Assembly (NCBI RefSeq): GCF_014451325.2
Contig: NZ_JACSCH020000004.1
Location: 28,382-92,381 of the forward strand
From: Streptomyces sp. CB02980
GTDB taxonomy: Bacteria > Actinomycetota > Actinomycetes > Streptomycetales > Streptomycetaceae
Reading direction: 5' to 3'
Length of the DNA stretch: 64,000 nucleotides
Position 1 is the stretch's first letter. Every line of letters begins with the position of its first letter. The translations under genes and the position numbers were made by a program. Below the pieces are notes generated by a model. That model made no database searches. It saw only the letters and a list, made by a program, of their open reading frames with translations, and was not told where the DNA came from. Shown here one piece after another: positions 46,424 through 55,385 of the stretch.

Positions 46424-47353
46424 TCAGAGGATCGGCTGGCCGGCCTCGACGGTCGCGATCGCCTTGCGGCAGGCGTCGCGGAAGCGCTCGAAACGACCGT
46501 CCGACTCGTCCCAGGTGTCCGCGCGGGCGGAACGGGAGGAGGAGTCGCCGAAGAGGCTCTCGCGCAGCTCCGTGGTCAGCTCCAGCTGGGCGCCCTTCCG
46601 GAGCATCGTCAGGTTGCACGGGTTGGTGACGTGGCTGCCGTTGAACTCGCCGAGCGTGGCGGAGTACCGGGAGTCGAAGGCGTCGACCGCCTGGAAGCCC
46701 GCGTTCTTGATCTCCGTCACCAGGGCCGCGCGGAAGTCGGCGTTGAGACCGCCGACGACGGCGACAGCGCGGTTGCCGGTCGACGGGAAGGCGGACGTGG
46801 GCAGCTTCAGCTGGTCGAACTGACAACCGTGCAGGGACAGCACGTTGAGGTGGCTCGCCGCGGTCGACAGGGCGACGTGGTCGTCGCAGTTCTTCGAGGT
46901 GACGTGCAGGGCGCGGTTGCCGGAGGAGAGCAGGCCCTCGAACATGAAGTAGTCGTGCACGATCGGCAGGATCGGGGCGCCCGCGGAGTCGCTCGGGCTG
47001 TAACCGGCGATGCCCAGACACAGCTCGCTCGTGCCGATCTCGATGCCACCGCCGTGCAGCGCGAGGACCGCGGTGCGCGGGAAGTCGTACTTCTCGCCCA
47101 TCTTGAGGTCGAACTGCTGATGGCGGCGGTAACGACGGCTGTACGAGGTGCCCTCCACCAGGTTCGTGTCCTGGTAGAGGGCGGTGTTCGAGGGGTACTC
47201 GAGCGGGTCCGGAAGCGTGGCGTCGGAGGCCGGGGCGGCGACGGCCGGGGCCGCCGTGGCGAGCTGGGACAGGATCGGGCCTCCCACCGTGGCCGCGGCG
47301 GCCAGGGCGGTCAGCACGTTGCGGCGGGACGTGGTGCGTTCGAAAGGAGTCAT
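46424..47353 (-). CDS. Poly-gamma-glutamate hydrolase-like secreted protein (Tat signal)
   Basis: A 309-residue exported protein. The Tat signal has TSRRNVLTALAAAATVGG. The catalytic part resembles phage-type zinc poly-gamma-glutamate hydrolases (DUF867): AVLALHGGGIEIGTSEL and LSLHGCQFDQL carry the likely zinc His and Glu residues. Such enzymes depolymerise gamma-linked glutamate capsules. ATG with AAAGGAG upstream. Single gene. Confidence 0.8.
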   Translation of the reverse strand: MTPFERTTSRRNVLTALAAAATVGGPILSQLATAAPAVAAPASDATLPDPLEYPSNTALYQDTNLVEGTSYSRRYRRHQQFDLKMGEKYDFPRTAVLALHGGGIEIGTSELCLGIAGYSPSDSAGAPILPIVHDYFMFEGLLSSGNRALHVTSKNCDDHVALSTAASHLNVLSLHGCQFDQLKLPTSAFPSTGNRAVAVVGGLNADFRAALVTEIKNAGFQAVDAFDSRYSATLGEFNGSHVTNPCNLTMLRKGAQLELTTELRESLFGDSSSRSARADTWDESDGRFERFRDACRKAIATVEAGQPIL

Positions 47354-47370
47354 GCGCGGAACATAACTGA

Positions 47371-47973
47371 TCACCCGTCGCGCCCCTCCACGTACCGGGT
47401 GTGGATCTGCTGCCGGACGGCCTCCGCCTCCTGGAGGGCTGCGGCGATCGCCGTCGCCTCCTCGTGGAGCGCGGTCAACTGGCGTTCCAGATGGTGCTCC
47501 GGCTGTTCCGCGCCCGGGGTGAACCGGGACCACCACCGGGTCCGTACGAAGGTGTCGACGGCCTCCGGGATGTCCTGGCGGACCGCGCGGGCCAGCACGT
47601 GCAGATGCTCCGGGTCGGTCACCCAGCCCGGTGCGAGCAGGGCCTCGACGAGGGTGTCGAGCGCGGTCAGACGCTCGCGCGCGGCATCCGGCAGCTCCGC
47701 CTCCGCCAGGTACGCGCGCAGCCTCGCGAAGTCGGCCCGCAGCCCGTCGAGCCGGTCCCCCTCCTCGGCGAACTCCGGGGTCGCCGGCCGGTCGGGCGGG
47801 GCGATCAGCGCCCCCGCCGTGTACAGACCGCCGACCACCAGGGGCCAGAGGGCGCCCGCGGCCCCGGTGAGGGCGATGCCGACACCGGCCAGACCACAGA
47901 CGGAGCCGAAGAGGTTCTTGCGGGACTCGGCGTACCGGAGTACGGCGTTCCCGGGTCTCTCACTGGTAGCCAC
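47371..47973 (-). CDS. Conserved membrane-anchored helical protein
   Basis: A 200-residue protein: two hydrophobic segments near residues 25-60 (VCGLAGVGIALTGAAGALW and VVGGLYTAGALIA), then a long alpha-helical, coiled-coil-like cytoplasmic part (LRADFARLRAYLAEAELPD). Family not recognised. GTG start after GAGGAG; overlaps the VWA gene stop by 14 bases, so it is the last gene of the TelA operon. Confidence 0.72.
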   Translation of the reverse strand: MATSERPGNAVLRYAESRKNLFGSVCGLAGVGIALTGAAGALWPLVVGGLYTAGALIAPPDRPATPEFAEEGDRLDGLRADFARLRAYLAEAELPDAARERLTALDTLVEALLAPGWVTDPEHLHVLARAVRQDIPEAVDTFVRTRWWSRFTPGAEQPEHHLERQLTALHEEATAIAAALQEAEAVRQQIHTRYVEGRDG

Positions 47974-49579
47974 GGATCTCCTCGAAGGCGCCGTCCAGCG
48001 AACCCCGGTTGGCGTCGAAGAGCTTGCCGCCGGTCAGGCTCGCGATGTGGTCGAGCTCGCCGCGGTCGGAGTCCCCGAAGAGGATCGGGAAGACCGGCGT
48101 GCGCTTCTGCTCGGCGGACAGGGAGGAGTAGAAGCTGTCGAACGCGGCGGCCGGGTCGCCGTCGGTGTTCTCCCCGTCCGTCATGAGGACGATCGAGGTG
48201 AACGCGTCACCGCGGGACTTCCCGAGGAAGCGGTACGCCTCCTGGACGCTGGAGTAGATCGCGGTGCCCCCGGAGGCCGAGAGCTTCTGCGCGTCCCCCT
48301 TGATCGCGTCGAGCGCCGCCTGCGGCGAGGCCGGGTCGACCGTGTGCGTACGGACCTCGTCCTGCTTCACGGCGGAACCGAAGGGCATCAGGGTGACCTC
48401 CTCCCGGTCCCGGAAGTCACCGGTCAGCTCCACCAGGGCCTTCTTGAGGCGTTCGAGCCGCTCACCGCTCATCGAACCCGAGGTGTCGAGCACGTACACC
48501 GTGCGGGACGGCCTGCGCAGGGTGTTGTCGTACGCGTCGAGCAGCCCGTCCGCGACCTTCCGGCTGCCGGGGAACGGCAGCTCGCGCCGCTGGTCCCGGG
48601 CGAGCGCCGGGGCAGGGCGGACGCCGGGGACGACCGGGCGGCGGAGGGTCTTCTCGGTGATCTGCCGCTGGGCGTCCGGGGTCCGCAGGAACGTGGTGAG
48701 CTTCCCGGCCGCCGCCTTCGCCTCGGGCCGGGCGGAGGTGAGCAGGGTCAGCGGGTAGTCGGCCGTCACGACGCCGTCGGACGGCCGGATCACCGTCAGC
48801 CCGCCGGGTGCGGACAGCAGGACCGACTCGTAGTTGACGAGCGCGTCGACGTCGGTGCGGCGGGCGTACGCGGTGGCGAGCCAGCCGGAGGAGCCCGAGG
48901 TCAGCTTCTGGCCGGCGAAGAACTCCTTGAGCCGCGGGGTGGCCTCGGTGACGTCCTGCTCGGTGAGCGCCGACTGGGCGCCGGAGAGGCCGGAGGCGAC
49001 CGAGACCAGTGCGGAGAAGCCCGAGTTGGAGCGCATCGGGTCGGTCATGCCGTACGTCAGCTTCCCGTCGGCGACCGCCCGGTGCAGCTGCGACCAGGTG
49101 ACCTTCGCCGGGTCCCAGCCGAGCCGGGTGACGGCCTCCGGCCGTACCCCGAGGGCGACGGGCGAAGCCATGATCGGCGTCTCGCCGGTGATCTTCTTCG
49201 CGGTGTCGGGACGGAGCCGCAGATAGTCGTTGGAGGAGAGCCAGACCGCGTCGTACTCCTTCTCCGCCTTGCCTGACGCGATCTGCTCGACGGCGTCGAG
49301 GGTGCCGACGTAGGTGGGCCGGACCGTGACGCCGACGGACGTGCGGGCCTCTTCGAGGATCGGGGCCATGTCGGCGAGCTCGGAGGAGGCGAGGACCCGG
49401 AGGGTGCCCGCGACGGCCTCCTGGCCGTGCTCGTCGGGCCGGCCGGTGGCTCCGCCTCCGCTGTCCCCGGACCCGCCGGAGCAGGCGGTGACGAGCAGGG
49501 CGAGGGCGACCCCGGCCACGGTGCGGGAGAGGGAACGGGTGCGACGCGCGCGGGGAGTGCCGGGGGTGCGGGTCCTCAT
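47960..49579 (-). CDS. Lipoprotein fusing a solute-binding domain to a von Willebrand A domain
   Basis: A 539-residue lipoprotein (lipobox LLVTACSGG). Residues about 55-330 look like a type-2 periplasmic binding domain (VRPTYVGTLDAVEQIASGKA, GMTDPMRSNSGFSAL). The C-terminal VWA domain starts near residue 355 with intact MIDAS motif DTSGSMS and FTSIVLMTDGENTDGD. It probably binds a metal-dependent partner outside the membrane. Overlaps telA by four bases. Confidence 0.84.
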   Translation of the reverse strand: MRTRTPGTPRARRTRSLSRTVAGVALALLVTACSGGSGDSGGGATGRPDEHGQEAVAGTLRVLASSELADMAPILEEARTSVGVTVRPTYVGTLDAVEQIASGKAEKEYDAVWLSSNDYLRLRPDTAKKITGETPIMASPVALGVRPEAVTRLGWDPAKVTWSQLHRAVADGKLTYGMTDPMRSNSGFSALVSVASGLSGAQSALTEQDVTEATPRLKEFFAGQKLTSGSSGWLATAYARRTDVDALVNYESVLLSAPGGLTVIRPSDGVVTADYPLTLLTSARPEAKAAAGKLTTFLRTPDAQRQITEKTLRRPVVPGVRPAPALARDQRRELPFPGSRKVADGLLDAYDNTLRRPSRTVYVLDTSGSMSGERLERLKKALVELTGDFRDREEVTLMPFGSAVKQDEVRTHTVDPASPQAALDAIKGDAQKLSASGGTAIYSSVQEAYRFLGKSRGDAFTSIVLMTDGENTDGDPAAAFDSFYSSLSAEQKRTPVFPILFGDSDRGELDHIASLTGGKLFDANRGSLDGAFEEIRGYQ

Positions 49580-50793
49580 GCGAGGTCACCACCCTCCAGC
49601 GCGCCGGTGCGGCGGCTGCGCGCCAGGTGGGCGCTCGCCTCCTGGAGTTCGGCGGTCAGCGACTCGACCGTCGCCGCCATCGACTCCGTCGCCTGCACCT
49701 TGTACGTGTCGATGGCGTCGAGCGTCCGGTAGATCTGCTGGAACGCCGTGCGGAGCGTCTCCGCGCCCACCGCCGGGTCCGCCGCGATCCGCTGGATCTC
49801 GCCCGCCTGGGTGGCCAGCATCTCGGCGTTGCCGCGGATCAGGTCCTCGGTCGTCGAGCGCAGCACGTTCACCTGCTCGGTGACCTTCCGCTGGTTCTCC
49901 AGCGCCGAGGCCAGCATCACCGCGATCCGCAGCGCCGACACGGTCGTCGTCGCGGCCCGGTCCACGCCCTTGACCAGTTCGTCGTTGTTCCGGCGGACCA
50001 CGTCCATCGCCAGATATCCCTGGGCACAGACGGCGAGTTGGGTCAGCAGGTCCTGGTGCTTCTGGCGGACCGGGAAGAGGACGTCCGCGCGCAGCGCGTC
50101 CGCCTGGGCCGGGTCGGCCGTGGTGGCGATGCGCTGCTCCACGGCCGCGTCGAGCGCGTCGGTGAGCACCGCGTACTCCTGGAGCTTGCCCATGGTCTCC
50201 CAGAGCCGGGCCCGCTCCGTCTGCAACGCGGCGTTGTCGCGGCGCAGTTCGTCCTGGCCGCTGCGCAGGGAACCGACGATCCGGTTCAGCGTGGCCTGCG
50301 AGGAGGCGTACGTGGCGACGTGGTCGCGGAGCCTGTTGCCGCCGGGGAGCTTCGAGAGCAGGCCCTTGAAGCCCTTGCGAGGGGTGTCGCGGGGGTCCAG
50401 GTCCGTGATCGTGCGCCGGAGTTCGACGAGGGACGAGCCGACCCGGGACTGGGCGTCGCCGCCGGCTCCGGAGTCGAGCGAGCGGATCGTGCGGTCGAGC
50501 ATCCGGTTCGACTGCTGGGCGGCGGAGCGCATCTCGCCCGTGCCGAGTCCCGCGATCTCGCCGATGCGGCGGGCGAACTCGGGGGAGCGCGGATCGAGTC
50601 CCTCGATCGAGCCGACGTACTCGGCGGCCCGCCGGGACAGCTCCGTACGGGTGGCCTCGTCGATCGGCACCAGGCCGGAGGCCTGCTCGGCGCGGACCGG
50701 CGGCACGGGCTCGGGCGGGGTGAGGACCAGCGGGGTGTCGTGTTCGGGAGGTGTCAGGGCCATCGTTCTTCTCGGATCCTCGGGCGTGGTCAT
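49576..50793 (-). CDS. telA: TelA-family toxic anion resistance protein
   Basis: A 405-residue, almost entirely helical cytoplasmic protein of the TelA (KlaA) family, linked to tellurite and cell-envelope stress. Seen: coiled-coil stretches, the family core GFKGLLSKLPGGNRLRDHVA, KHQDLLTQLAVCAQGYLAMD and LRIAVMLASALENQRKV. Overlaps both neighbours by four bases, so it is in the middle of the four-gene operon. The symbol is by family; its real phenotype is unknown. Confidence 0.86.
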   Translation of the reverse strand: MTTPEDPRRTMALTPPEHDTPLVLTPPEPVPPVRAEQASGLVPIDEATRTELSRRAAEYVGSIEGLDPRSPEFARRIGEIAGLGTGEMRSAAQQSNRMLDRTIRSLDSGAGGDAQSRVGSSLVELRRTITDLDPRDTPRKGFKGLLSKLPGGNRLRDHVATYASSQATLNRIVGSLRSGQDELRRDNAALQTERARLWETMGKLQEYAVLTDALDAAVEQRIATTADPAQADALRADVLFPVRQKHQDLLTQLAVCAQGYLAMDVVRRNNDELVKGVDRAATTTVSALRIAVMLASALENQRKVTEQVNVLRSTTEDLIRGNAEMLATQAGEIQRIAADPAVGAETLRTAFQQIYRTLDAIDTYKVQATESMAATVESLTAELQEASAHLARSRRTGALEGGDLA

Positions 50794-51920
50794 GCGGTGT
50801 CCCCCTGGTCGCGGGCCCGCAGGGCCATCTCGTGCAGCACCTTGCTGGTGGGCACGGGCGCCTGGCGGACACCGGTCAGCGTCTGGTTGAGGTACGCGGT
50901 GTGGCTCTGGGTCGCGGTGGTGAACTCGCTCGCCGCGCCCTGCGGCCGGAAGCCGTGGCGGACCGCGAGCCTGCGCAACTCTGGGTCGGTGGAGAGGAGT
51001 TCGCCGAGCGCCCGGCCGTTCTCGGTGAGCGGTACGAGGGTGTGGTCGCTGCTGACCGTGGTGTCCGGGTAGAGGACGACGAGGTCGCCCATCGGCCGGC
51101 CGGCCAGGAGCTGGGCGGCGACCTGGGACTCGTACACGAGGACGAGCGGGTTGCCGACGCCGCTGATGAAGTCCCGGAAGGGGGCGTCCGAACCGGACTG
51201 CTGGGCGCCCTGCACCTGGACGAGCTTGCGCAGCAGCGGGGCGGTGCGGGTGACGGCCGCCTTGTCGCCCGCGACCCGGCCGCCGTCGGCGACGTAGCTC
51301 GCGGCGGCGAGGTAGAGGGCGCCCGAGTTGGAGGCGACCGGATCGGTGGAGGTGATGAAGACGGTGCCGCTCAGTTCGGCGTGCCCGGCGGAGCCCTTGA
51401 GCTGCTGCCAGGTCCGGTCGGCGCGGGCTGCCGCGAGATAGGCGTCCATCTTCAGGGTGCCGCTGGTGCCGCGCGGCCCGAGGGTCGCCAGGCCGTTTCC
51501 GGCGAGGACCCGGGCGGCGGCGCTGTGCGCGACGACGACGAGCGGCGAGTAGAAGGGCCGCAGCGGGGCCGTCGTCGCCTTCGTCTTCTGCGCGGCCTTC
51601 GCGCGCAGTCCGTCGGCCGGGGCCTTGGAGGACGGGAAGGCGAAGTCGTAACCGTCGAGGGGCAGTTCCTCCATGTCCCAGGACCCGGAGGTCTCGGTGC
51701 CCACGGTGAAGCCCTTCGCGGCAAGGGCCTTCACCACCTGAGGGTCGGTGAAGAACTCCGCCTTCTCCGACCCGATGACTCCTCGCACGGTCTTCGTTGC
51801 CGTGCCCGTGTCCTTGTCGCCGCCCGTCACGAGGACGGCGGCCACGCCGCCGAGGAGAAGGACGGCCAGGACGATTCCCAGGATGCGTCTCACGTGGGCA
51901 GCGTGCTCACGGAAACCCAC
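50790..51920 (-). CDS. Membrane-anchored substrate-binding-like protein
   Basis: A 376-residue protein with an N-terminal anchor (ILGIVLAVLLLGGVAAVLV) and a type-2 periplasmic-binding fold: VRGVIGSEKAEFF, LDGYDFAFPSS, FITSTDPVASNSGALYL, GNPLVLVYESQ. Related to the binding half of the VWA lipoprotein two genes downstream. Start uncertain: GTG 51920 or GTG 51893, neither with a good site. It is the first gene of the TelA operon. Confidence 0.72.
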   Translation of the reverse strand: MGFREHAAHVRRILGIVLAVLLLGGVAAVLVTGGDKDTGTATKTVRGVIGSEKAEFFTDPQVVKALAAKGFTVGTETSGSWDMEELPLDGYDFAFPSSKAPADGLRAKAAQKTKATTAPLRPFYSPLVVVAHSAAARVLAGNGLATLGPRGTSGTLKMDAYLAAARADRTWQQLKGSAGHAELSGTVFITSTDPVASNSGALYLAAASYVADGGRVAGDKAAVTRTAPLLRKLVQVQGAQQSGSDAPFRDFISGVGNPLVLVYESQVAAQLLAGRPMGDLVVLYPDTTVSSDHTLVPLTENGRALGELLSTDPELRRLAVRHGFRPQGAASEFTTATQSHTAYLNQTLTGVRQAPVPTSKVLHEMALRARDQGDTA

Positions 51921-52119
51921 ATTCCAGGGGGAGTTGGGTGTACGAGGGGTGAAGGAGCGATCCCGGTACCGAACCGGAGCGTGGACTGCCGTATCTCCGC
52001 GGTTTCGGGATGTGGAGGGGGTGTGAGGCTGCGGGAGGAGGGGTGCCGGCGGCGGTGCGGGGGTGTGCCGGGTGGGTGGCGCCCGGTCCGCGCGGTTCGT
52101 GGCGCGCGGACCGGGGCCG

Positions 52120-52521
52120 TCAGGGGGTGCCGGCTGCGGCCAGGGTGGCTTCCCCGGCCAGCGCCGCGGTGTGCGCGTCCATGCGCTCCGCGGCGAGGAT
52201 CGCGGCGGCGGTGTCGGCCCGGGAGGCGGCGACGACCAGGGCGCGGCCCGCGAGGGCGTGGGCCCTGCGGTGCAGGTCCGGCGCGGACGAACCGCTCAGA
52301 CCCGCGTGCCGCGCGGGCGGTGCGCCGCGCAGCCGCGCCACCTGCCGGGCGATCAGTTCGCCTGCCTCGGTGTCGCCGAGCTCGTCGGTGACGGCGAGCA
52401 GGGCGGAGAGGTGCCCGGCGAGCTGGATGTCCAGCTCCTCCTCGCGGGAGCGGTGCGGGTACGCGTCGTGGGCGTCGTCGGCCATCCGGTGGACCGACTT
52501 GGTGCGGATCGGTTCGTACAT
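52120..52521 (-). CDS. Small helical protein of unknown family
   Basis: A 133-residue, Ala-rich soluble protein (HRSREEELDIQLAGHLSALL, ARQVARLRGAPPARHAGL) without signal or membrane helix. I recognise no domain. The start is secure: ATG with AGGAGG seven bases upstream. Its promoter overlaps an inverted repeat at 52557-52574, so it is probably regulated. Confidence 0.7.
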   Translation of the reverse strand: MYEPIRTKSVHRMADDAHDAYPHRSREEELDIQLAGHLSALLAVTDELGDTEAGELIARQVARLRGAPPARHAGLSGSSAPDLHRRAHALAGRALVVAASRADTAAAILAAERMDAHTAALAGEATLAAAGTP

Positions 52522-52549
52522 GGGACGGCCTCCTGAGTGCTCTGGAGCC

Positions 52550-52578
52550 ATCCTAGCTTAGATTCAGTCTAAAGTTGA
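52550..52578 (-). promoter_or_regulatory. Promoter with an operator-like inverted repeat
   Basis: Minus strand -10 TAGGAT (52555-52550). Between it and the expected -35 lies TTAGA-TTCAG-TCTAA (52558-52572), within CTTAGATTCAGTCTAAAG. Position in the spacer is typical of a repressor site; Fur-type metal regulators bind A/T-rich dyads like this, but the family cannot be told. Confidence 0.5.
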
Positions 52579-52599
52579 GCGGGGTCCGGCCATGGCGCG

Positions 52600-53811
52600 C
52601 TACGGCTGGCTGTACCCGTCCAGGAAGCGGCCGATCCGGGTCACCGCGTCCGCCAGGTCCGCCGCCGCCGGCAGCGTGACGATCCGGAAGTGATCGGGCT
52701 CGTGCCAGTTGAAGCCCGTCCCGTGCACCACCATGATCTTCTCGGCCCGCAGCAGGTCAAGGACCATCTGCCGGTCGTCCTTGATCTTGTAGACGTTCGG
52801 GTCGAGCCGCGGGAACAGGTACAGCGCACCCTTCGGCTTCACGCACGTCACACCCGGGATCTGCGTCAGCAGCTCGTACGCCGTGTCCCGCTGCTCCAGG
52901 AGCCGCCCGCCCGGCAGCACCAGGTCCTCGATCGACTGCCGGCCCTGGAGCGCGGCGGCCACCGCGTGCTGCGCCGGCATGTTCGCGCAGAGGCGCATGT
53001 TGGCGAGGATCGTGAGGCCCTCGATGTACGAGGACGCGTGGTGCTTCGGACCGCAGACCGCCAGCCAGCCCGAGCGGAAGCCGGCCACCCGGTAGTTCTT
53101 GCTCATCCCGTTGAAGGTCAGGACGAGCAGGTCGGGGGCGATCGCGGCGGTGGGGGTGTGCGTGGCACCGTCGTAGAGGATCTTGTCGTAGATCTCGTCC
53201 GAGCAGATGACCAGGTTGTGGCGGCGGGCGATCTCCGTGAGGGAGCGGAGCATCTCGTCGTCGTAGACGGCGCCCGTCGGATTGTTCGGGTTGATGATCA
53301 CGATCGCCTTCGTGCGATCGGTGATCTTCCGCTCGATGTCCGCCAGGTCCGGCATCCAGTCCGCCTGCTCGTCACAGCGGTAGTGCACGGCCGTACCGCC
53401 CGCGAGCGAGACCGACGCCGTCCACAGCGGATAGTCCGGAGCCGGGACGAGGACCTCGTCACCGTCGTCGAGCAGCGCCTGCATCGACATCTGGATCAGC
53501 TCCGAGACGCCGTTGCCGAGGTAGATGTCCTCGACGGAGAGCGGGATGCCCTTGGTCTCGTAGTGACTCATCACCGCGCGGCGGGCCGAGAGCAGCCCCT
53601 TCGCGTCGCCGTAGCCGTGCGCCTCGGAGAGGTTGCGCAGCACGTCCTCGAGGATGGCGGGCGGGCACTCGAAGCCGAAGGCGGCCGGGTTTCCCGTGTT
53701 GAGCTTGAGGATGCGATGACCCGCAGCCTCAAGCCGCATCGCCTCTTCGAGCACCGGACCCCGGATTTCGTAACAGACGTTGGCGAGCTTCGTGGACTGG
53801 ATCACCTGCAT
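52600..53811 (-). CDS. Alanine-type PLP aminotransferase
   Basis: A 403-residue class I/II aminotransferase like AlaA/AlaT (glutamate-pyruvate type). The PLP Lys is in FNGMSKNYRVAGFRSGW; VIINPNNPTGAVY and SDEIYDKI carry the ring-binding Asn and Asp/Tyr; the C-terminal Arg is in HFRIVTLP. Normal length. Single gene. Confidence 0.92.
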   Translation of the reverse strand: MQVIQSTKLANVCYEIRGPVLEEAMRLEAAGHRILKLNTGNPAAFGFECPPAILEDVLRNLSEAHGYGDAKGLLSARRAVMSHYETKGIPLSVEDIYLGNGVSELIQMSMQALLDDGDEVLVPAPDYPLWTASVSLAGGTAVHYRCDEQADWMPDLADIERKITDRTKAIVIINPNNPTGAVYDDEMLRSLTEIARRHNLVICSDEIYDKILYDGATHTPTAAIAPDLLVLTFNGMSKNYRVAGFRSGWLAVCGPKHHASSYIEGLTILANMRLCANMPAQHAVAAALQGRQSIEDLVLPGGRLLEQRDTAYELLTQIPGVTCVKPKGALYLFPRLDPNVYKIKDDRQMVLDLLRAEKIMVVHGTGFNWHEPDHFRIVTLPAAADLADAVTRIGRFLDGYSQP

Positions 53812-53954
53812 GCCGAGAGCTTACGGCCGGGTCGGCCGGGACGCTTCGTGTTTTGGGACACGTCGGACAGGGGCGAGGGCGTGGTGGCGGGACTTTCCCC
53901 TGGTGACGGCCGCCGAATAGGGGTCCCCCGTCCGGCGGGATAGGTTGGCCCGTC

Positions 53955-55385
53955 ATGTGGGTTTTCAAGGCTTCCGGATGCCGGTGGCTCGGCGCGGCCG
54001 GGTCGCTCGCCGTCGCCGTGGGCGGCTGGGCCGCCGGGACGCTGCCGGTGCGCGGCGGCTGGGGGCTGTGGGAGCCGCGCGGCAGCGCGCTCACCCTCGT
54101 CGGCGCGCTCCTCGCGTACCTCGGCCTGACGGTGCTCGTCGCCGCCTGGTGGCGATACGGCGTCCTTCTCGCCCGGGGCGTACGGCACGGGGTGCTCGCC
54201 ACCCTGGCCTGGTGGACCGGGCCGCTGCTCCTCGCGCCGCCGCTCTACAGCAAGGACGTCTACAGCTACATCGCGCAGGGCGCCATGGTCCTCGAAGGGC
54301 ACGACGTGTACGGGGGCGGGCCCTCCGTCCTCGGGCCCGGCGACCTCGGGGTGGACGCGGCCGCCAGCGTGGGCGGGCACTGGACCGACACCCCCGCGCC
54401 GTACGGGCCCGCCTTCCTGGTCCTGGCGCAGCTGGTCGTGAAGGCGACCGGGGGCGAGATCGTCCCCGCCGTGCTCGGGATGCGGCTGCTCGCGGTCGGC
54501 GCGCTCGCGCTGATCGTCTGGGCCGTACGGGGGCTGGGAGGCGGCCGCGGGGGCCCCGACGGGGCGCTGTGGCTGGCCGCCCTCAACCCGCTGCTGCTCA
54601 TCCACGTCGTCGGCGGCATGCACAACGACGGCCTGATGATCGGACTCATGCTGGCGGGCGTGCTGCTCGCCGTGCGGGGCCGGTGGGTGCTCGGGTGCGT
54701 CCTCGTGGGCCTCGCGATGATGGTCAAGTCGCCGGCGGCGGTCGCGCTGCTCTTCATCGGCGTGATGATCGCGCGGCGGGACGGCGGCGGTGTGCGCGGC
54801 CTGGTGAAGGGGCTCGTGCTGCCGGGGCTCGTCGCGGGCGCCGTGGCGGCGGTCGCGACGGTGCTCGCCGGGACCGGGTTCGGGTGGCTGCGGACGCAGA
54901 GCGTGGCCGGGACGATTCACACGGCACTGTCCGTGAGCAGTGATCTCGGTCTTGGGCTCGGGCTGCTCTTCGGGGACGACCCCGACCCGGTCAAGGCGGT
55001 CGTGCAGAACCTCGGCCTGCTGGTCGCCCTGGTGCTCATCCTGGTACTGGCGTGGCGGGCCTGGCGGGGGCTTCTCGATCCGGTGCTGGGGTTGGGGCTT
55101 TCGCTGGTCGCGCTCGTCGCGCTGTCGCCGATGGTGCAGCCCTGGTACCTGCTGTGGGGGACGGCCGTGGTGGCGGCGGTCGCCTGGCGGGGGCGGGTGG
55201 GGCAGGTGTCGGCGGTGCTCTCGGCGGCGCTCGTGTATGAGACGGCGTTGGACGGGCGGACGCCCTGGTACGGGTTCGTGCTGGCGGGTGTGGTGCTGGG
55301 GCTGGGGCTCTGGTGGGTGCGGCGGGATCCGTGGGGCGAAGGGGCGCAGCCGCCCCTTCGCGCGCTAGCGCGCGCGGCGGACTGA
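53955..55385 (+). CDS. MptB-like polyprenol-phosphomannose mannosyltransferase (GT87/GT-C)
   Basis: A 476-residue GT-C membrane enzyme with about 12 helices. The first large loop has PPLYSKDVYSYIAQGAMVLE with the catalytic Asp, followed by GHDVYGGGPSVLG; later HNDGLMIGLMLAG. In mycobacteria MptB extends alpha-1,6-mannan; in streptomycetes it probably makes a related mannan or modifies wall glycans. The 3' end overlaps the convergent D-aminoacylase gene by 21 bases within a palindromic GCGCGCTAGCGCGCGC. Confidence 0.82.
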   Translation: MWVFKASGCRWLGAAGSLAVAVGGWAAGTLPVRGGWGLWEPRGSALTLVGALLAYLGLTVLVAAWWRYGVLLARGVRHGVLATLAWWTGPLLLAPPLYSKDVYSYIAQGAMVLEGHDVYGGGPSVLGPGDLGVDAAASVGGHWTDTPAPYGPAFLVLAQLVVKATGGEIVPAVLGMRLLAVGALALIVWAVRGLGGGRGGPDGALWLAALNPLLLIHVVGGMHNDGLMIGLMLAGVLLAVRGRWVLGCVLVGLAMMVKSPAAVALLFIGVMIARRDGGGVRGLVKGLVLPGLVAGAVAAVATVLAGTGFGWLRTQSVAGTIHTALSVSSDLGLGLGLLFGDDPDPVKAVVQNLGLLVALVLILVLAWRAWRGLLDPVLGLGLSLVALVALSPMVQPWYLLWGTAVVAAVAWRGRVGQVSAVLSAALVYETALDGRTPWYGFVLAGVVLGLGLWWVRRDPWGEGAQPPLRALARAAD

